Part shown: in pieces, positions 16,717-25,078 of the stretch | How positions within the stretch are numbered: position 1 is the stretch's first letter | Layout of the letters: every line of letters starts with the position of its first letter | Assembly (NCBI GenBank): GCA_934202005.1 | Contig: CAKPXP010000015.1 | Coordinates: forward strand, 1 to 50,114 | DNA length: 50,114 nucleotides | Reading direction: 5' to 3' | Source of the DNA: an uncultured Selenomonas sp. | Lineage (GTDB): Bacteria > Bacillota > Negativicutes > Selenomonadales > Selenomonadaceae | Translations under genes and position numbers: made by a program | The notes under the pieces: model-generated | The model's database searches: none | Told to the model about the DNA's origin: nothing | What the model saw: only the letters and a program-made list of their open reading frames with translations

Positions 16717-17877
16717 TTAAAGCTCTACGATCCGGCAGGCGTGGCTGCCCGCGCCGCTGCGCGGCAGCTCGCGCGCGGGGCGGCCGCCGTACGCCGCCAA
16801 AAGCTCGTGCACGTAGCGCATGACGACGGCGACGGGGATGTGCTTCATGCAGGCCATGTGCGCCGCGCCCTTTTTCGGACAGTCGTGGATGCCGCAGGGG
16901 TGGCAGGACTCCGGCGTCTTGATGAGGATGTCCTTCGCGTCGTAAGGGTAGAAGGTCGGCACGGGGCTCGCGCCGAACATCGTGACGATGGGGACGTTCA
17001 TCGCGACGCCGACGTGCATGGGGCCGGAGTCCGTCGTGAGAAAGAGGCACGAGCGCTCGAGAAGCCCCGCGAGCACGGCGAGGCTGACCTTGCCCGTGAG
17101 CACGTGGAGGCGCGGGCTCTGCCGCTCCTCCATGAGGGCGGTGCAGCCCTCGACGAGCGCGACGTCCGTCGGCCCGCCGAGGAAGAGCACGTCGTAGCCC
17201 TCGCGCAGGAGCGCATCGGCGCAGGCGGCGAAATAGTCCGCCGGCCAGCGCTTCGTCGCCCAGCTCGCGCCGATGTTGAAGGCGACGACCTGCGGCGGCG
17301 TTTTCCCATCACGCCTGCCGCCCTCGCCGCGCAGGATATGCTCCTGCCAGAGGCGCTCCGCCTGCTGCTCAGCCTCCTCCGGCAGCCACATCTCGAGCCC
17401 GCGGTCGTCGATGCGCGTGACGCCTGCGGCCTCGCGCAGCACGTCGAGATGGCAGAGCACCTGGTGCTTCACGCGATCCGGCGGCGTGTCCGCCATGGCG
17501 TTGTTCGGCAGCACCTGGTCGAAAAAGCGGCGGAAAAAGGGCTGCGCGTAGCCGACGATGCGCTTCGCGCCGGAAAAGGCCGCGATGGCGCTCGCGCGCT
17601 CGTTGCGGTGCAGGTTGATGACGAGGTCGAAATGCCGCCTGCGAATGCGGTGGATGAAGCGCAGGAGCGCGAGCAGGCCTTTGTCCGCGCCGTGCTTGTC
17701 GATGAGCAGGCACTCGTCGATGTTCCTGTTGCAGCGCACGAGATCGCCGAGCGGCTTGTCCGTGAGCAGCGTGATCTCCGCCTCCGGATAGTTTTCGCGC
17801 AGCGTCCGCAGCGCCGGCGTCACGAGCATGAGGTCGCCGATATGCATGGTGTTGATGACGAGAATCGTTCGGTACAT
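16717..17877 (-). CDS. waaF: LPS heptosyltransferase (GT9, WaaF-like)
   Basis: A 386-aa GT9 enzyme transferring heptose from ADP-heptose to the inner core. The N-terminal MYRTILVINTMHIGDLMLVTP and the C-terminal donor site FLTTDSGPMHVGVAMNVPIV, followed by MFGASPVPTFYPY, are typical. A Cys-rich tail CHPCGIHDCPKKG is present. I start at ATG 17877 because AAGGAAAGG lies about 10 nt upstream. The frame to 17928 reads into the MITE. MITE copy 4 ends 20 bp before this start codon. Assignment as heptosyltransferase II rather than another GT9 enzyme is by resemblance and context. Confidence 0.85.
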   Translation of the reverse strand: MYRTILVINTMHIGDLMLVTPALRTLRENYPEAEITLLTDKPLGDLVRCNRNIDECLLIDKHGADKGLLALLRFIHRIRRRHFDLVINLHRNERASAIAAFSGAKRIVGYAQPFFRRFFDQVLPNNAMADTPPDRVKHQVLCHLDVLREAAGVTRIDDRGLEMWLPEEAEQQAERLWQEHILRGEGGRRDGKTPPQVVAFNIGASWATKRWPADYFAACADALLREGYDVLFLGGPTDVALVEGCTALMEERQSPRLHVLTGKVSLAVLAGLLERSCLFLTTDSGPMHVGVAMNVPIVTMFGASPVPTFYPYDAKDILIKTPESCHPCGIHDCPKKGAAHMACMKHIPVAVVMRYVHELLAAYGGRPARELPRSGAGSHACRIVEL

Positions 17878-17897
17878 CGAGACATTCCTTTCCTTAG

Positions 17898-18165
17898 GGA
17901 AGCGCTGATTTATAGAGAAGCCGCGCATTCATTTAACCTTCCCCTCAGAGGGCGCGTTAGCGCGGGATGCCAGTGGCATCCCCGGGAGTGCCGAGCGTAG
18001 CGAGGCGGAAAAGGTGTTTTGCCTCGAATTCAGGTTTTTCTGCACGTTCCCCCGCCGTGCAGCACCTCTTCCACCGCTTCGCGGTCCCCCTTCTCCTGAG
18101 GAGAAGGTATGTTCTCATCCACTTCAAGAGTAAGTGGTAAAATCCTTGCATTCATCAGTGGTTCC
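17898..18165. mobile_element. MITE copy 4 (268 bp, TTAG target duplication) inside the LPS operon
   Basis: Ends GGAAGCGCTGATTTATAGAG and GCATTCATCAGTGGTTCC, flanked by TTAG at 17894-17897 and 18166-18169. The interior contains strong palindromes, GGGATGCCA-G-TGGCATCCC and CCTTCTCC-TGA-GGAGAAGG. It is shared with 48132-48358. Short open frames inside it are repeat-derived and not called as genes. Confidence 0.88.
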
Positions 18166-18297
18166 TTAGGGAATCGCTGCAAAAATGCACTGTTCCAAAT
18201 GACAGCCGTGGCAACGTTCCTCTCTTTCCGGGCGACAGGCGCGGCGGGAGCCGCAGCCGTCAGACAGGCAGAAACGGCGCAGGCGGGAGAACCGCAT
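18166..18297 (-). CDS. Possible 43-aa cysteine-rich small ORF between heptosyltransferase genes
   Basis: Leftward frame starting MRFSRLRRFCLSDGCGSRRA and ending HLEQCIFAAIP with six cysteines, including a CHGCH run. It starts 20 bp after the upstream GT9 stop. Its TAA falls in the MITE target duplication. Before the insertion its stop would have been about 15 bp from the waaF-like start, a normal operon spacing. There is no clear ribosome-binding site and no recognised family, so it could be chance in GC-rich DNA. Confidence 0.33.
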   Translation of the reverse strand: MRFSRLRRFCLSDGCGSRRACRPEREERCHGCHLEQCIFAAIP

Positions 18298-18317
18298 GAC
18301 GCAGCGCTGCCCGGCAC

Positions 18318-19349
18318 TCACGCGAGGCGCAGGAGCTTTCCGAGCTTTCTCTCCACCTGCTCCGGCGCGATGGCCGCGAGGCAGTCGAGGCCTTTCGGGC
18401 AGGCGCGCTTCATGCACTCGCGACAGGGATGATCCGCGACGAGGACGTTCTCCATCTGGCCGTAGAGCCCCGTGCGCTGCGGGTAGGTCGGCCCCATGAG
18501 CATGACGGTCGGCGCGCCGAGCCCCGCGGCGAGGTGCGTCGGCCCCGTATCGCCGCCGACGACGCAGGCCGCCCGCTGGAACACGAAAGCGAGCTCCTGG
18601 AGGCTCATGCGGCCGACGAGATTGACGGGCGGGATCTCCGCCGCGCGCTCGATGCGCGCGGCCGTCTGGGCTTCGACGGCGCCGCTGCCAACGAGCACGG
18701 GGATGCGCCCCTGCTCGTAGAGCCAGTCCGCGAGTGCGGCGAAGTGCTCCGCGGGCCAGCATTTCGTCGGCCAGCTCGCGCCCACGATGAGCGCGACGTA
18801 GGGATTTTCCATGCGCGCGCCCGCCTGCGCGAAGAGCGCCTGCGCCGTCTCCTGCGCGCGCTCAGGCACGCAAAGCGGCATGCGCACCTCGCGCACCGCG
18901 CAGCCGATGGCGCGCGCGACGTCGAGATAGCGCTCGATAACATGCGCCTGCGCGTGCGGCCCGATGACAGGCGCCGAGACGAGCTGGCTGCCCTCGCGCA
19001 TGTTCCACATGCCGTATTTCCGCCCCTTCGGCGCGGGAGCGAGATAGGCGATGGCCGCAGACTTGAAGAGCCCCTGCAGGTCGAGCACGGCATCGTAGCG
19101 GCGCGCCTGCAGCTTCTCCTTGAGCGGTCCGAACTCCCGCAGGAAGCCGCCCAGGGAGCGGAATTCCTTTTTCTTGAAGACGATGATCTCATCGACGCAC
19201 GCGTCCATCGCGACGATGTCGTAGGCGGGCGGTTCGACGACCCAGGTGAGATGCGCCTCCGGGTACGTTTCCTTGATGGCGTAGGAAACGGGGAGCGCAT
19301 GAATCACATCGCCGATCGAGCTGAGCTTGACGATGAGGATGTTCTTCAT
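18318..19349 (-). CDS. waaC: LPS heptosyltransferase (GT9, WaaC-like)
   Basis: A 343-aa GT9 enzyme. The start MKNILIVKLSSIGDVIHALP and TWVVEPPAYDIV closely follow WaaC, which adds the first heptose to Kdo. The C-terminal domain has LIVGASWPTKCWPAEHFAAL, VVGGDTGPTHLAAGLGAPTV and a Cys-rich DHPCRECMKRACPKGLDC tail. The ATG overlaps the rfaE2 stop (ATGA). WaaC versus a later heptosyltransferase cannot be proven from sequence alone. Confidence 0.87.
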   Translation of the reverse strand: MKNILIVKLSSIGDVIHALPVSYAIKETYPEAHLTWVVEPPAYDIVAMDACVDEIIVFKKKEFRSLGGFLREFGPLKEKLQARRYDAVLDLQGLFKSAAIAYLAPAPKGRKYGMWNMREGSQLVSAPVIGPHAQAHVIERYLDVARAIGCAVREVRMPLCVPERAQETAQALFAQAGARMENPYVALIVGASWPTKCWPAEHFAALADWLYEQGRIPVLVGSGAVEAQTAARIERAAEIPPVNLVGRMSLQELAFVFQRAACVVGGDTGPTHLAAGLGAPTVMLMGPTYPQRTGLYGQMENVLVADHPCRECMKRACPKGLDCLAAIAPEQVERKLGKLLRLA

Positions 19350-19822
19350 GGCTCCCTGGCCCCCTCCTGGATTTTCTCGATGACGTGCGTCGTCGAGCGG
19401 CCCGCGACCATCGGCACGAAGGCGACGCGCCCGCCCCAGCGCTTCACGACATCCGCCTCGGGGAGCGGCTTGCCCTCATAGTCCGCGCCCTTGACGTAGA
19501 CGTCGGGGCGGACCTTCTCGATGATGCGCTCCGCCGTCTTCTCGCCGAAGAGCACGACGTAGTCAACGGCGCGCAGCGCCCCGACGACAGCCGCGCGGTC
19601 GCGCTCGCTGTTGATGGGGCGCCGCGGGCCCTTGTTCTCTCGCACAGAGGCATCGGTATTGAGCCCGAGCACGAGGATATCGCCGTACGACTTCGCCTGC
19701 TCGAGGTAGCGCACATGGCCCGCGTGCAGGATGTCGAAGCAGCCGTTCGTGAAGACGACGGTCGCGCCCGCCTCGCGCAGCGTCGCGCAAAAGGATGCAA
19801 TCTTATCGGGATGTATCAGCAT
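19346..19822 (-). CDS. rfaE2: D-glycero-beta-D-manno-heptose 1-phosphate adenylyltransferase (HldE C-terminal part)
   Basis: A 158-aa nucleotidyltransferase (cytidylyltransferase-like fold) that makes ADP-heptose. It shows VFTNGCFDILHAGHVRYLEQ with the HxGH catalytic motif at about residues 34-37, LNTDASVRENKGPRRP, and the ISSTxIIEKI-like end RSTTHVIEKI. The size equals the C-terminal half of E. coli HldE. It lies between the second PfkB kinase and the waaC-like gene. Confidence 0.92.
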   Translation of the reverse strand: MLIHPDKIASFCATLREAGATVVFTNGCFDILHAGHVRYLEQAKSYGDILVLGLNTDASVRENKGPRRPINSERDRAAVVGALRAVDYVVLFGEKTAERIIEKVRPDVYVKGADYEGKPLPEADVVKRWGGRVAFVPMVAGRSTTHVIEKIQEGAREP

Positions 19823-19894
19823 TTCTTCTCCTCCGTCTGTGCTCGTAATGCCTGCGGCAGCGCCTCTGCGAGCCGCCCACGGCAGCCCGCAGCT

Positions 19895-20902
19895 TCAATC
19901 CGCCGCGTCGCCCTGCGCGTCGAGCGCGCGCACAAGCTCCGCCGCGCTCACGGTCGCCGTGCCGAGCTTGCGCACGGCGATGCCGCTCGCGACGTTGCTG
20001 AGGCGCGCGGCCTCCGGTGCCTCGATACCCGCAGCGAGGGCGAGGATGACGGTCGCAACGCAGGTATCACCCGCGCCGGAGACGTCGTAGACCTCGCTCC
20101 TATCGCTCACGGGGATGTCCGTGACCGCGCCGTCTCGCGAGAAAAGCATCATGCCCTGCTCGCCGCGCGTGACGAGCACGCCGTCCGCAGAGAGCTCCGT
20201 GAGGAGCTCGCGCCCCGCGGCCATGAGGGCCGCCTCGTCCGGCAGTTCCCGTCCGACGGCCGCGGAGAGCTCCGCGTCGTTCTGCTTAACATAGCCGATG
20301 TCGCGGAAGCACCGGATGTCGTAGCGCGAATCGACGATGCTCGGCAGGCCGTGCTCGCGGGCATAGCCGATGAGCTTGTCCTTGACGGCCTCCGTGATGG
20401 TCCCCGCGCCGTAGTCTGAAAGCACGATGCCCTCCATCTGCGGCAGGATCTCATCGAGATAGCGCAGCATCTCGCCCTCCGTCTCGCGCCGCAGCGGCGC
20501 GTGGCTCTCCTTGTCGAGGCGCACGATCTGCTGGCTGACCGTCGCGCGGCCGCCCGCGATGATGCGCGTCTTGGAGATGGTCGGCCGCGCGGCGTCGCGG
20601 AAAAGCCCCGCCGTTTCGACGCCCTTTTCCGCGAGGATGTCCGCGAGCCCCTGCGCCGCGGCGTCCTCGCCGAGCAGGCCGACGACGTAGACAGAGCCGC
20701 CGAGCGTCTGCGCGTTGTGCGCGACATTTGCCGCGCCGCCCGCGACGATTTTCTCTCCCGCCTGCTCGAGTACGAGCACGGGCGCCTCGCGCGAGATGCG
20801 CGAGATGCGCCCATCGATATAGATATCCGCCACCATATCCCCGATGACGAGGATGCGGCGGCCCGCCAGCTGCTTCACGATGTCAGCTGCTTTCCTTCCC
20901 AT
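19895..20902 (-). CDS. Second PfkB/RfaE1-like heptose-phosphate kinase
   Basis: A 335-aa PfkB-family sugar kinase with the same layout as the RfaE1 protein at 15658: VIGDMVADIYIDGRISRISR, EAPVLVLE, GGAANVAHNAQTLGG, and DVSGAGDTCVATVILA. It differs in the central substrate region, where YVKQNDAEL replaces YITPNLKEI. I use ATG 20902 with GAGGAGAGA upstream. It sits just after the lptD-like gene and 72 bp before rfaE2, where the HldE kinase partner would be expected. Whether it duplicates the heptose-7-phosphate reaction or has a different sugar substrate is open. Confidence 0.82.
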   Translation of the reverse strand: MGRKAADIVKQLAGRRILVIGDMVADIYIDGRISRISREAPVLVLEQAGEKIVAGGAANVAHNAQTLGGSVYVVGLLGEDAAAQGLADILAEKGVETAGLFRDAARPTISKTRIIAGGRATVSQQIVRLDKESHAPLRRETEGEMLRYLDEILPQMEGIVLSDYGAGTITEAVKDKLIGYAREHGLPSIVDSRYDIRCFRDIGYVKQNDAELSAAVGRELPDEAALMAAGRELLTELSADGVLVTRGEQGMMLFSRDGAVTDIPVSDRSEVYDVSGAGDTCVATVILALAAGIEAPEAARLSNVASGIAVRKLGTATVSAAELVRALDAQGDAAD

Positions 20903-20913
20903 CGTCTCTCTCC

Positions 20914-22461
20914 TCACCACGGCGTGAACTGCCACTGCACCTTCCAGGTATCCTGCTTCGAGCGATAGCGCAGGATGAGCTGCGTGCAGTGGAAATCATG
21001 GAACCAGTAATAGTCGACATCATGCAGATCGCCGCTCTGCGCGTTCCACTCGAGCGCCGCCGCCACGCGGTCGCGATCCGTGATGCGATAGCTGACGCCC
21101 GCCTGGATCTTCTGCGAGTAATCATCGAGATCGACGTCGAAGAGCGAATTCTTCGTATTGTTCCTCTTGTAACCATACGCCGTATAGGCCGCCCAGCGCT
21201 CGTTGAAATCACGGATCAGCCCCACATCGTAGTTGAGGCCCCTGACGATCGAGTCATCATAGCTCTCTCTCGTGATCGAATAACCGGCATCGAGCGTCAG
21301 ATACCAGCGATGGAACGAGATGGGCGCGCGGCTGACATGGAAGCCATAGACGCTGTGCGTACTCTCGATGCCATTTGACTGGTTCTCCCAGCGGCCGACA
21401 CGGTAGCTGAAGCCATAGCGATACGGCGTTCCCTTGATGAGATGATCGTAGTTCCAGTCAAAATTCGGCTTGCGCTTCACCCAGTGCTCATCGCCGTCTT
21501 TGTAATAGCCATAGGCCAGCGAAAGCGTGCCCGCCTTTTTTGTTTCCCAGCGGAAATCGCCATAGCTCCGGCCGCCGTGCTTCTGATCGATATAGAGATG
21601 CTCCTCCGTCCAGACGCGGTTCGCAATGGACTGCGACAGATCCTGCTTCAGCCAGACACCGGCATCCTTGTTATAGCCGATGCGCGGGAAGATGCGCGAC
21701 GTATCGCCTTTCGTGAGATCCTGCTCATAGCGGTCGCGCGCATAGAGCACCGTCCCCTTGACCCAGGACTTCGCCTTGTAGAGAATGATCTTGTCATTGG
21801 GATAGAGCTCGATGCGCTCGGCGCTCAGGTGATAGTCAGGGCGGACGGCGCCGCACTTCGTCGTCGTGCCGTCGTAGATGACGATGTGGTCGGGGTAGAA
21901 CTCGAACCGCTTGCCCGAGACGTACTGATGATCCACCTTGCCCTTCGCGCTCTCCAGCGAGCCAGTCTTCGCGCCGTAGCGATAGAACGCGCGGTAGCCG
22001 TCGAGCTCTACACGCGGCTGTCCCGGCGTGATCTGGATGACATGCGCCTTGCCGGGGATCTCGACCTGCTGCTTCTGCAGGTTGCCGCGCACGCTGTCCG
22101 GCGAGTCGAACAGATGGCCGTCCATCTGCACGATGTGCACCTTGCCGACCGCTGTGAACTCGCCCGTCGTCTGATCATAGGTGAGATCGTCCCCCTCGAA
22201 AGACGCCGGGGCCGGCTTTTGGGGATCCACGGGATAGCGCAGGTGTTTCTGCATCTCCTGCGTCTCAGCGGCGAGCTTTTTCTGCGCCTCCGAGGGCTGG
22301 TTCTCCCGCTCTGCGCGGCGTTGGTTCTCGATGAAATCGAGGCGATTCATGCCCGCGTCGCTCGATCCCCGATAAGCCGCCTGCACCGCTCCCGGCAGGA
22401 GCATCCCTGCCGCCATCATCCCAAGACATAGAGAAACCTGTTTACGTGTCAACGATTTCAT
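20914..22461 (-). CDS. LptD-like LPS assembly outer-membrane protein
   Basis: A 515-aa protein with a clear signal peptide (KQVSLCLGMMAAGMLLPGAVQA). An OstA/LptA-like domain covers residues ~85-230 (SFEGDDLTYDQTTGEFTAVG, then VHIVQMDGHLFDSPDSVRG). A beta-barrel region rich in alternating aromatic strands ends in QWQFTPW, an aromatic terminus normal for outer-membrane barrels. It is shorter than E. coli LptD (~780 aa), as seen in Negativicutes. I see no cysteine pairs like those of proteobacterial LptD. It would insert LPS in the outer leaflet and heads the heptose operon, 11 bp before the second PfkB kinase. Confidence 0.82.
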   Translation of the reverse strand: MKSLTRKQVSLCLGMMAAGMLLPGAVQAAYRGSSDAGMNRLDFIENQRRAERENQPSEAQKKLAAETQEMQKHLRYPVDPQKPAPASFEGDDLTYDQTTGEFTAVGKVHIVQMDGHLFDSPDSVRGNLQKQQVEIPGKAHVIQITPGQPRVELDGYRAFYRYGAKTGSLESAKGKVDHQYVSGKRFEFYPDHIVIYDGTTTKCGAVRPDYHLSAERIELYPNDKIILYKAKSWVKGTVLYARDRYEQDLTKGDTSRIFPRIGYNKDAGVWLKQDLSQSIANRVWTEEHLYIDQKHGGRSYGDFRWETKKAGTLSLAYGYYKDGDEHWVKRKPNFDWNYDHLIKGTPYRYGFSYRVGRWENQSNGIESTHSVYGFHVSRAPISFHRWYLTLDAGYSITRESYDDSIVRGLNYDVGLIRDFNERWAAYTAYGYKRNNTKNSLFDVDLDDYSQKIQAGVSYRITDRDRVAAALEWNAQSGDLHDVDYYWFHDFHCTQLILRYRSKQDTWKVQWQFTPW

Positions 22462-22550
22462 ATATCAATGCGCTCCTATTGCTGCGTAACGACATCTCGG
22501 CGCCAGCTGTCGCCGATACTCCTGGCGCGTCCAAAAAAGATACTCTGTTC

Positions 22551-22579
22551 ATTCTATAACATCGCGGAGATTGTTGCAA
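22551..22579 (-). promoter_or_regulatory. Sigma-70-type promoter of the lptD-heptose operon
   Basis: Leftward TTGCAA (22574-22579), 17 bp, TAGAAT (22551-22556), giving a leader of about 80 nt before the lptD-like ATG. Confidence 0.7.
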
Positions 22580-22644
22580 CCGCAAGCGGCGGCCCGGCGG
22601 GAAAACGCGCGCCAAAACACGCGCCCCGCAAAAAAGTTCCCACG

Positions 22645-22686
22645 AAAAAGGCGGGCGGCTGCAGCAAAATCCAGCAGCCGTCCGCC
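22645..22686 (-). terminator. Terminator of the exported-protein gene at 22795
   Basis: Leftward GC-rich stem GGCGGACGGCTGC / GCAGCCGCCCGCC with an 8-11-nt loop, followed by TTTTT. It separates the exported-protein gene from the lptD promoter. Confidence 0.8.
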
Positions 22687-22794
22687 TGCAGGAACGTCTC
22701 TCGTGAGACAATCCCAAAATCATATCCCGCGCGCCGAAAGCCCCTCCCGGCACGCGCAAAACGCCGCGAAAAATTCTCTCCGCGCGTCTCCGTC

Positions 22795-23724
22795 TCACTG
22801 CGCGGCAAGCGTCGTCGTGACACCGTAGAGCGATGTGTCGGCCTTCGTCTGGATGAACATCTCCGTGCCGACCGGCAGGTCGATGTCCTTGCCCTTGACA
22901 AAAGCGCCGCCGATGACGCCGATCGGGCCGAGGATGATGATGCCCGCGAGGCTCGCGCCTGCCGCCATCGCGTACTGCTTCATCTCGTTCTCCGCCTCCG
23001 CGCCGACGTAGCAGTCAACGAGCGTGCCGTCCATCGACTTCACCCGATAGTCCGTGAGCTCGAGCTTCGCGTTGCGGCCGAAGTTGCGCGCCTGCTGCAC
23101 CTTCGCGACCACCGCCGTGCCCGGCTCTCCCTTCGCGAAGACCAGCCTGCCGTCGACGATGACATCCTCCGCCACCTGGAAGCGTACCGTATCGCCCTTC
23201 TTGACATTCTTCGACGTCACCTCATCGGTGAGTGCGATCTTGACGAGCGTGTTGCCCGTCACCGTCGTGAGCTCGATAGGCAGCGCGTTCGCGCCGAACG
23301 CGAAATCCGCGAGCTTGCGGATGCGCGCGTTGTACGTTCCCTCGCTCGTCTTGCCGCTGACCTCCGTCTCCATGTCCGTGACGCGCGTCTCGACGGGCTC
23401 TGCGCTCACCTCGTGGCGGATCGTCCACTCGATGCCGTTGAGCTCCGCGAGGAGGGACGGCGCGCCCGCGTTCTCGTAGAGGCTGCTGTAGATGGCATTC
23501 GTACGCGCCATCATCGAGCCCGTGCGGTGCTTGCCGTCATAGTCCTTCTCGAGCTTGTTGATGCGCTCCATGATGGAGCCCGTCTGCGGCTGGCCGTAGG
23601 TATCGCTCTCGACCATCTCGAGCTTCGCCTGCACCGTCTCCGGCGTCGCCGCGATGGCCGATCCCATCGTCGAGACGAGAAAGACAGCGCTCAGGAGCAC
23701 ACTCAGGAATTTCTTGCCATGCAT
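22795..23724 (-). CDS. Exported protein with short internal repeats, function unknown
   Basis: A 309-aa protein with a signal peptide (FLSVLLSAVFLVSTMGSAIA-ATP). Residues ~38-80 carry two related units, YGQPQTGSIMERINKLEKDY and YDGKHRTGSMMARTNAIYSS. A looser third unit ends EGTYNARIRKLADFAFG at about residue 140. A beta-rich region follows, and a hydrophobic glycine-rich stretch YAMAAGASLAGIIILGPIGV lies near residue 270. The start has a strong AGGAGG site. I recognise no named family. The signal peptide and the glycine-zipper-like segment suggest an envelope-associated protein. It has its own terminator and stands apart from the LPS operon. Confidence 0.75.
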   Translation of the reverse strand: MHGKKFLSVLLSAVFLVSTMGSAIAATPETVQAKLEMVESDTYGQPQTGSIMERINKLEKDYDGKHRTGSMMARTNAIYSSLYENAGAPSLLAELNGIEWTIRHEVSAEPVETRVTDMETEVSGKTSEGTYNARIRKLADFAFGANALPIELTTVTGNTLVKIALTDEVTSKNVKKGDTVRFQVAEDVIVDGRLVFAKGEPGTAVVAKVQQARNFGRNAKLELTDYRVKSMDGTLVDCYVGAEAENEMKQYAMAAGASLAGIIILGPIGVIGGAFVKGKDIDLPVGTEMFIQTKADTSLYGVTTTLAAQ

Positions 23725-23891
23725 GAAAGGTTCCTCCTATCTCTGCTTACAAGGAGCGATACGCCAAGCGTCCGCTCTCACGGAATCTACCCATCGCGCT
23801 GCCCCTGCGGCCGGCGCTCCTGGGAATTCATCGAAATACCATGATGCTTATATTCGCGCTCCCGCCGGAAAATCCTGCCGCGGCAGCGTCA

Positions 23892-24833
23892 TTATTTATA
23901 CGGATCTTCGAGCGGACGCGTGTCGTGCGCATCCTCGTAGACGCTCTTCTTCGTGTCCTGCGTGTGGCCGTCCACCGGCTCCGCGTGGATGAGCACGTCG
24001 AACGTGCCGAACTGTGCGCGGATCGCCTGCTCGATCTCGTCGCAGACCGCGTGCACGCGCGAGAGGTGCATATTGCCGTCGAAGAGGATGTGCACATCGA
24101 GCAGCTTGTACGAGCCGGACTTGCGCGTGCGCAGGCAGTGCCAGCCCCTGACCTCCGGCACATGGTCGAAAATCGCGCCGATGGCCGCCTCCTCCTCCGG
24201 CGCGAGGCTCGCGTCCGTGAGCTCCGCCGCCGACTCGACGATCATGCGCCAACCCGCGCGGAAGATGATGCCCGCGACGAAGATGGCGATGACCGGGTCG
24301 AGCCACGCCCAGCCCGTGAGCTGCATGAGCACCAGGCCCGTGAGCACGCCGACCGACGTCCAGATGTCCGCCGAGAGATGCAGCCCGTCCGCCTCGAGCG
24401 CCTGCGAGCCCGTGAGCTTCGCGACGCGGATGAGGCGGCGCGAAACGATGAAATTGATGACGATAGCAACGATCATGATGGCGATGCCGTACTCGAGGAA
24501 CTCGGGCGTCTCGGCCCTGTGGAACTTATCCACCGCCTCGTAGACGATGCCGATGGCCGCGCCGACGATGAGCAGCGCCTCCACCGCGGCCGAGAGATTC
24601 TCATACTTCCCGTGGCCGTAGTCATGCTCTTTGTCCGGCGGCAGCTCGGACTTATGCACGGCCCAGAACGCGATGAGCGCCGCGATGAGATCCGTGCCCG
24701 AGTGCAGCGCCTCGGAGATGAGGCTCACGGCGCCGACGTACAGGCCGACGATGAGCTTCAGTATCACAAGTGTCGTATTGGAAAAAATGGACAGCCAAGC
24801 TGTCCTCTTCTTGAGCTTTCCAAAGTCCTCCAT
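23892..24833 (-). CDS. Cation diffusion facilitator (CDF) metal transporter
   Basis: A 313-aa inner-membrane metal/proton antiporter of the CDF family, expected to export Zn, Mn or Fe(II). About six membrane segments cover residues 12-205. Metal-site motifs are EALHSGTDL in helix 2 and EADGLHLSADIWTSVG in helix 5. The cytoplasmic C-terminal domain has HCLRTRKSGSYKLLDVHILF and the late HAEP. ATG 24833 follows GGAGGGATC. The upstream extension to 24950 has no features. The helix-2 Asp of Zn transporters (usually DxxxD or HxxxD) is here HxxxD, which does not fix the metal. Confidence 0.9.
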   Translation of the reverse strand: MEDFGKLKKRTAWLSIFSNTTLVILKLIVGLYVGAVSLISEALHSGTDLIAALIAFWAVHKSELPPDKEHDYGHGKYENLSAAVEALLIVGAAIGIVYEAVDKFHRAETPEFLEYGIAIMIVAIVINFIVSRRLIRVAKLTGSQALEADGLHLSADIWTSVGVLTGLVLMQLTGWAWLDPVIAIFVAGIIFRAGWRMIVESAAELTDASLAPEEEAAIGAIFDHVPEVRGWHCLRTRKSGSYKLLDVHILFDGNMHLSRVHAVCDEIEQAIRAQFGTFDVLIHAEPVDGHTQDTKKSVYEDAHDTRPLEDPYK

Positions 24834-25043
24834 AAAGATCCCTCCTGACAGCCACGCCTCCGCAGGAACCGCGGCCGCCGGCCGTATGCCGCACGCAGCC
24901 GTGCCGCCGTTCGTCATTTGCGAACACACAACGCGCCGCGCCGCCATCATGCCCGCAGCCGCCGCTCAAAGCCGCATCGTACGGCTGCGGAACCGCGGTG
25001 AAACGCCGCGCCGTCGCTTCCTGAAAAATATCTGTAAAGAGGC

Positions 25044-25072
25044 TGGACAAAGACGCCCACAGGCTATATAAT
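25044..25072 (+). promoter_or_regulatory. Strong promoter of a candidate small RNA
   Basis: TGGACA (25044-25049), 17 bp, TATAAT (25067-25072). It faces right into a short stretch that ends in a terminator 66 bp on. Confidence 0.75.
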
Positions 25073-25078
25073 GAAGCC

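Noticed and set aside
16642..18000. 452-residue rightward open frame
   Set aside because: Shadow of the waaF-like gene that runs on into a MITE.
17957..18317. Short frames inside MITE copy 4
   Set aside because: They recur with the element at 48014-48378 in shifted forms and are interrupted, so they are repeat sequence rather than genes.
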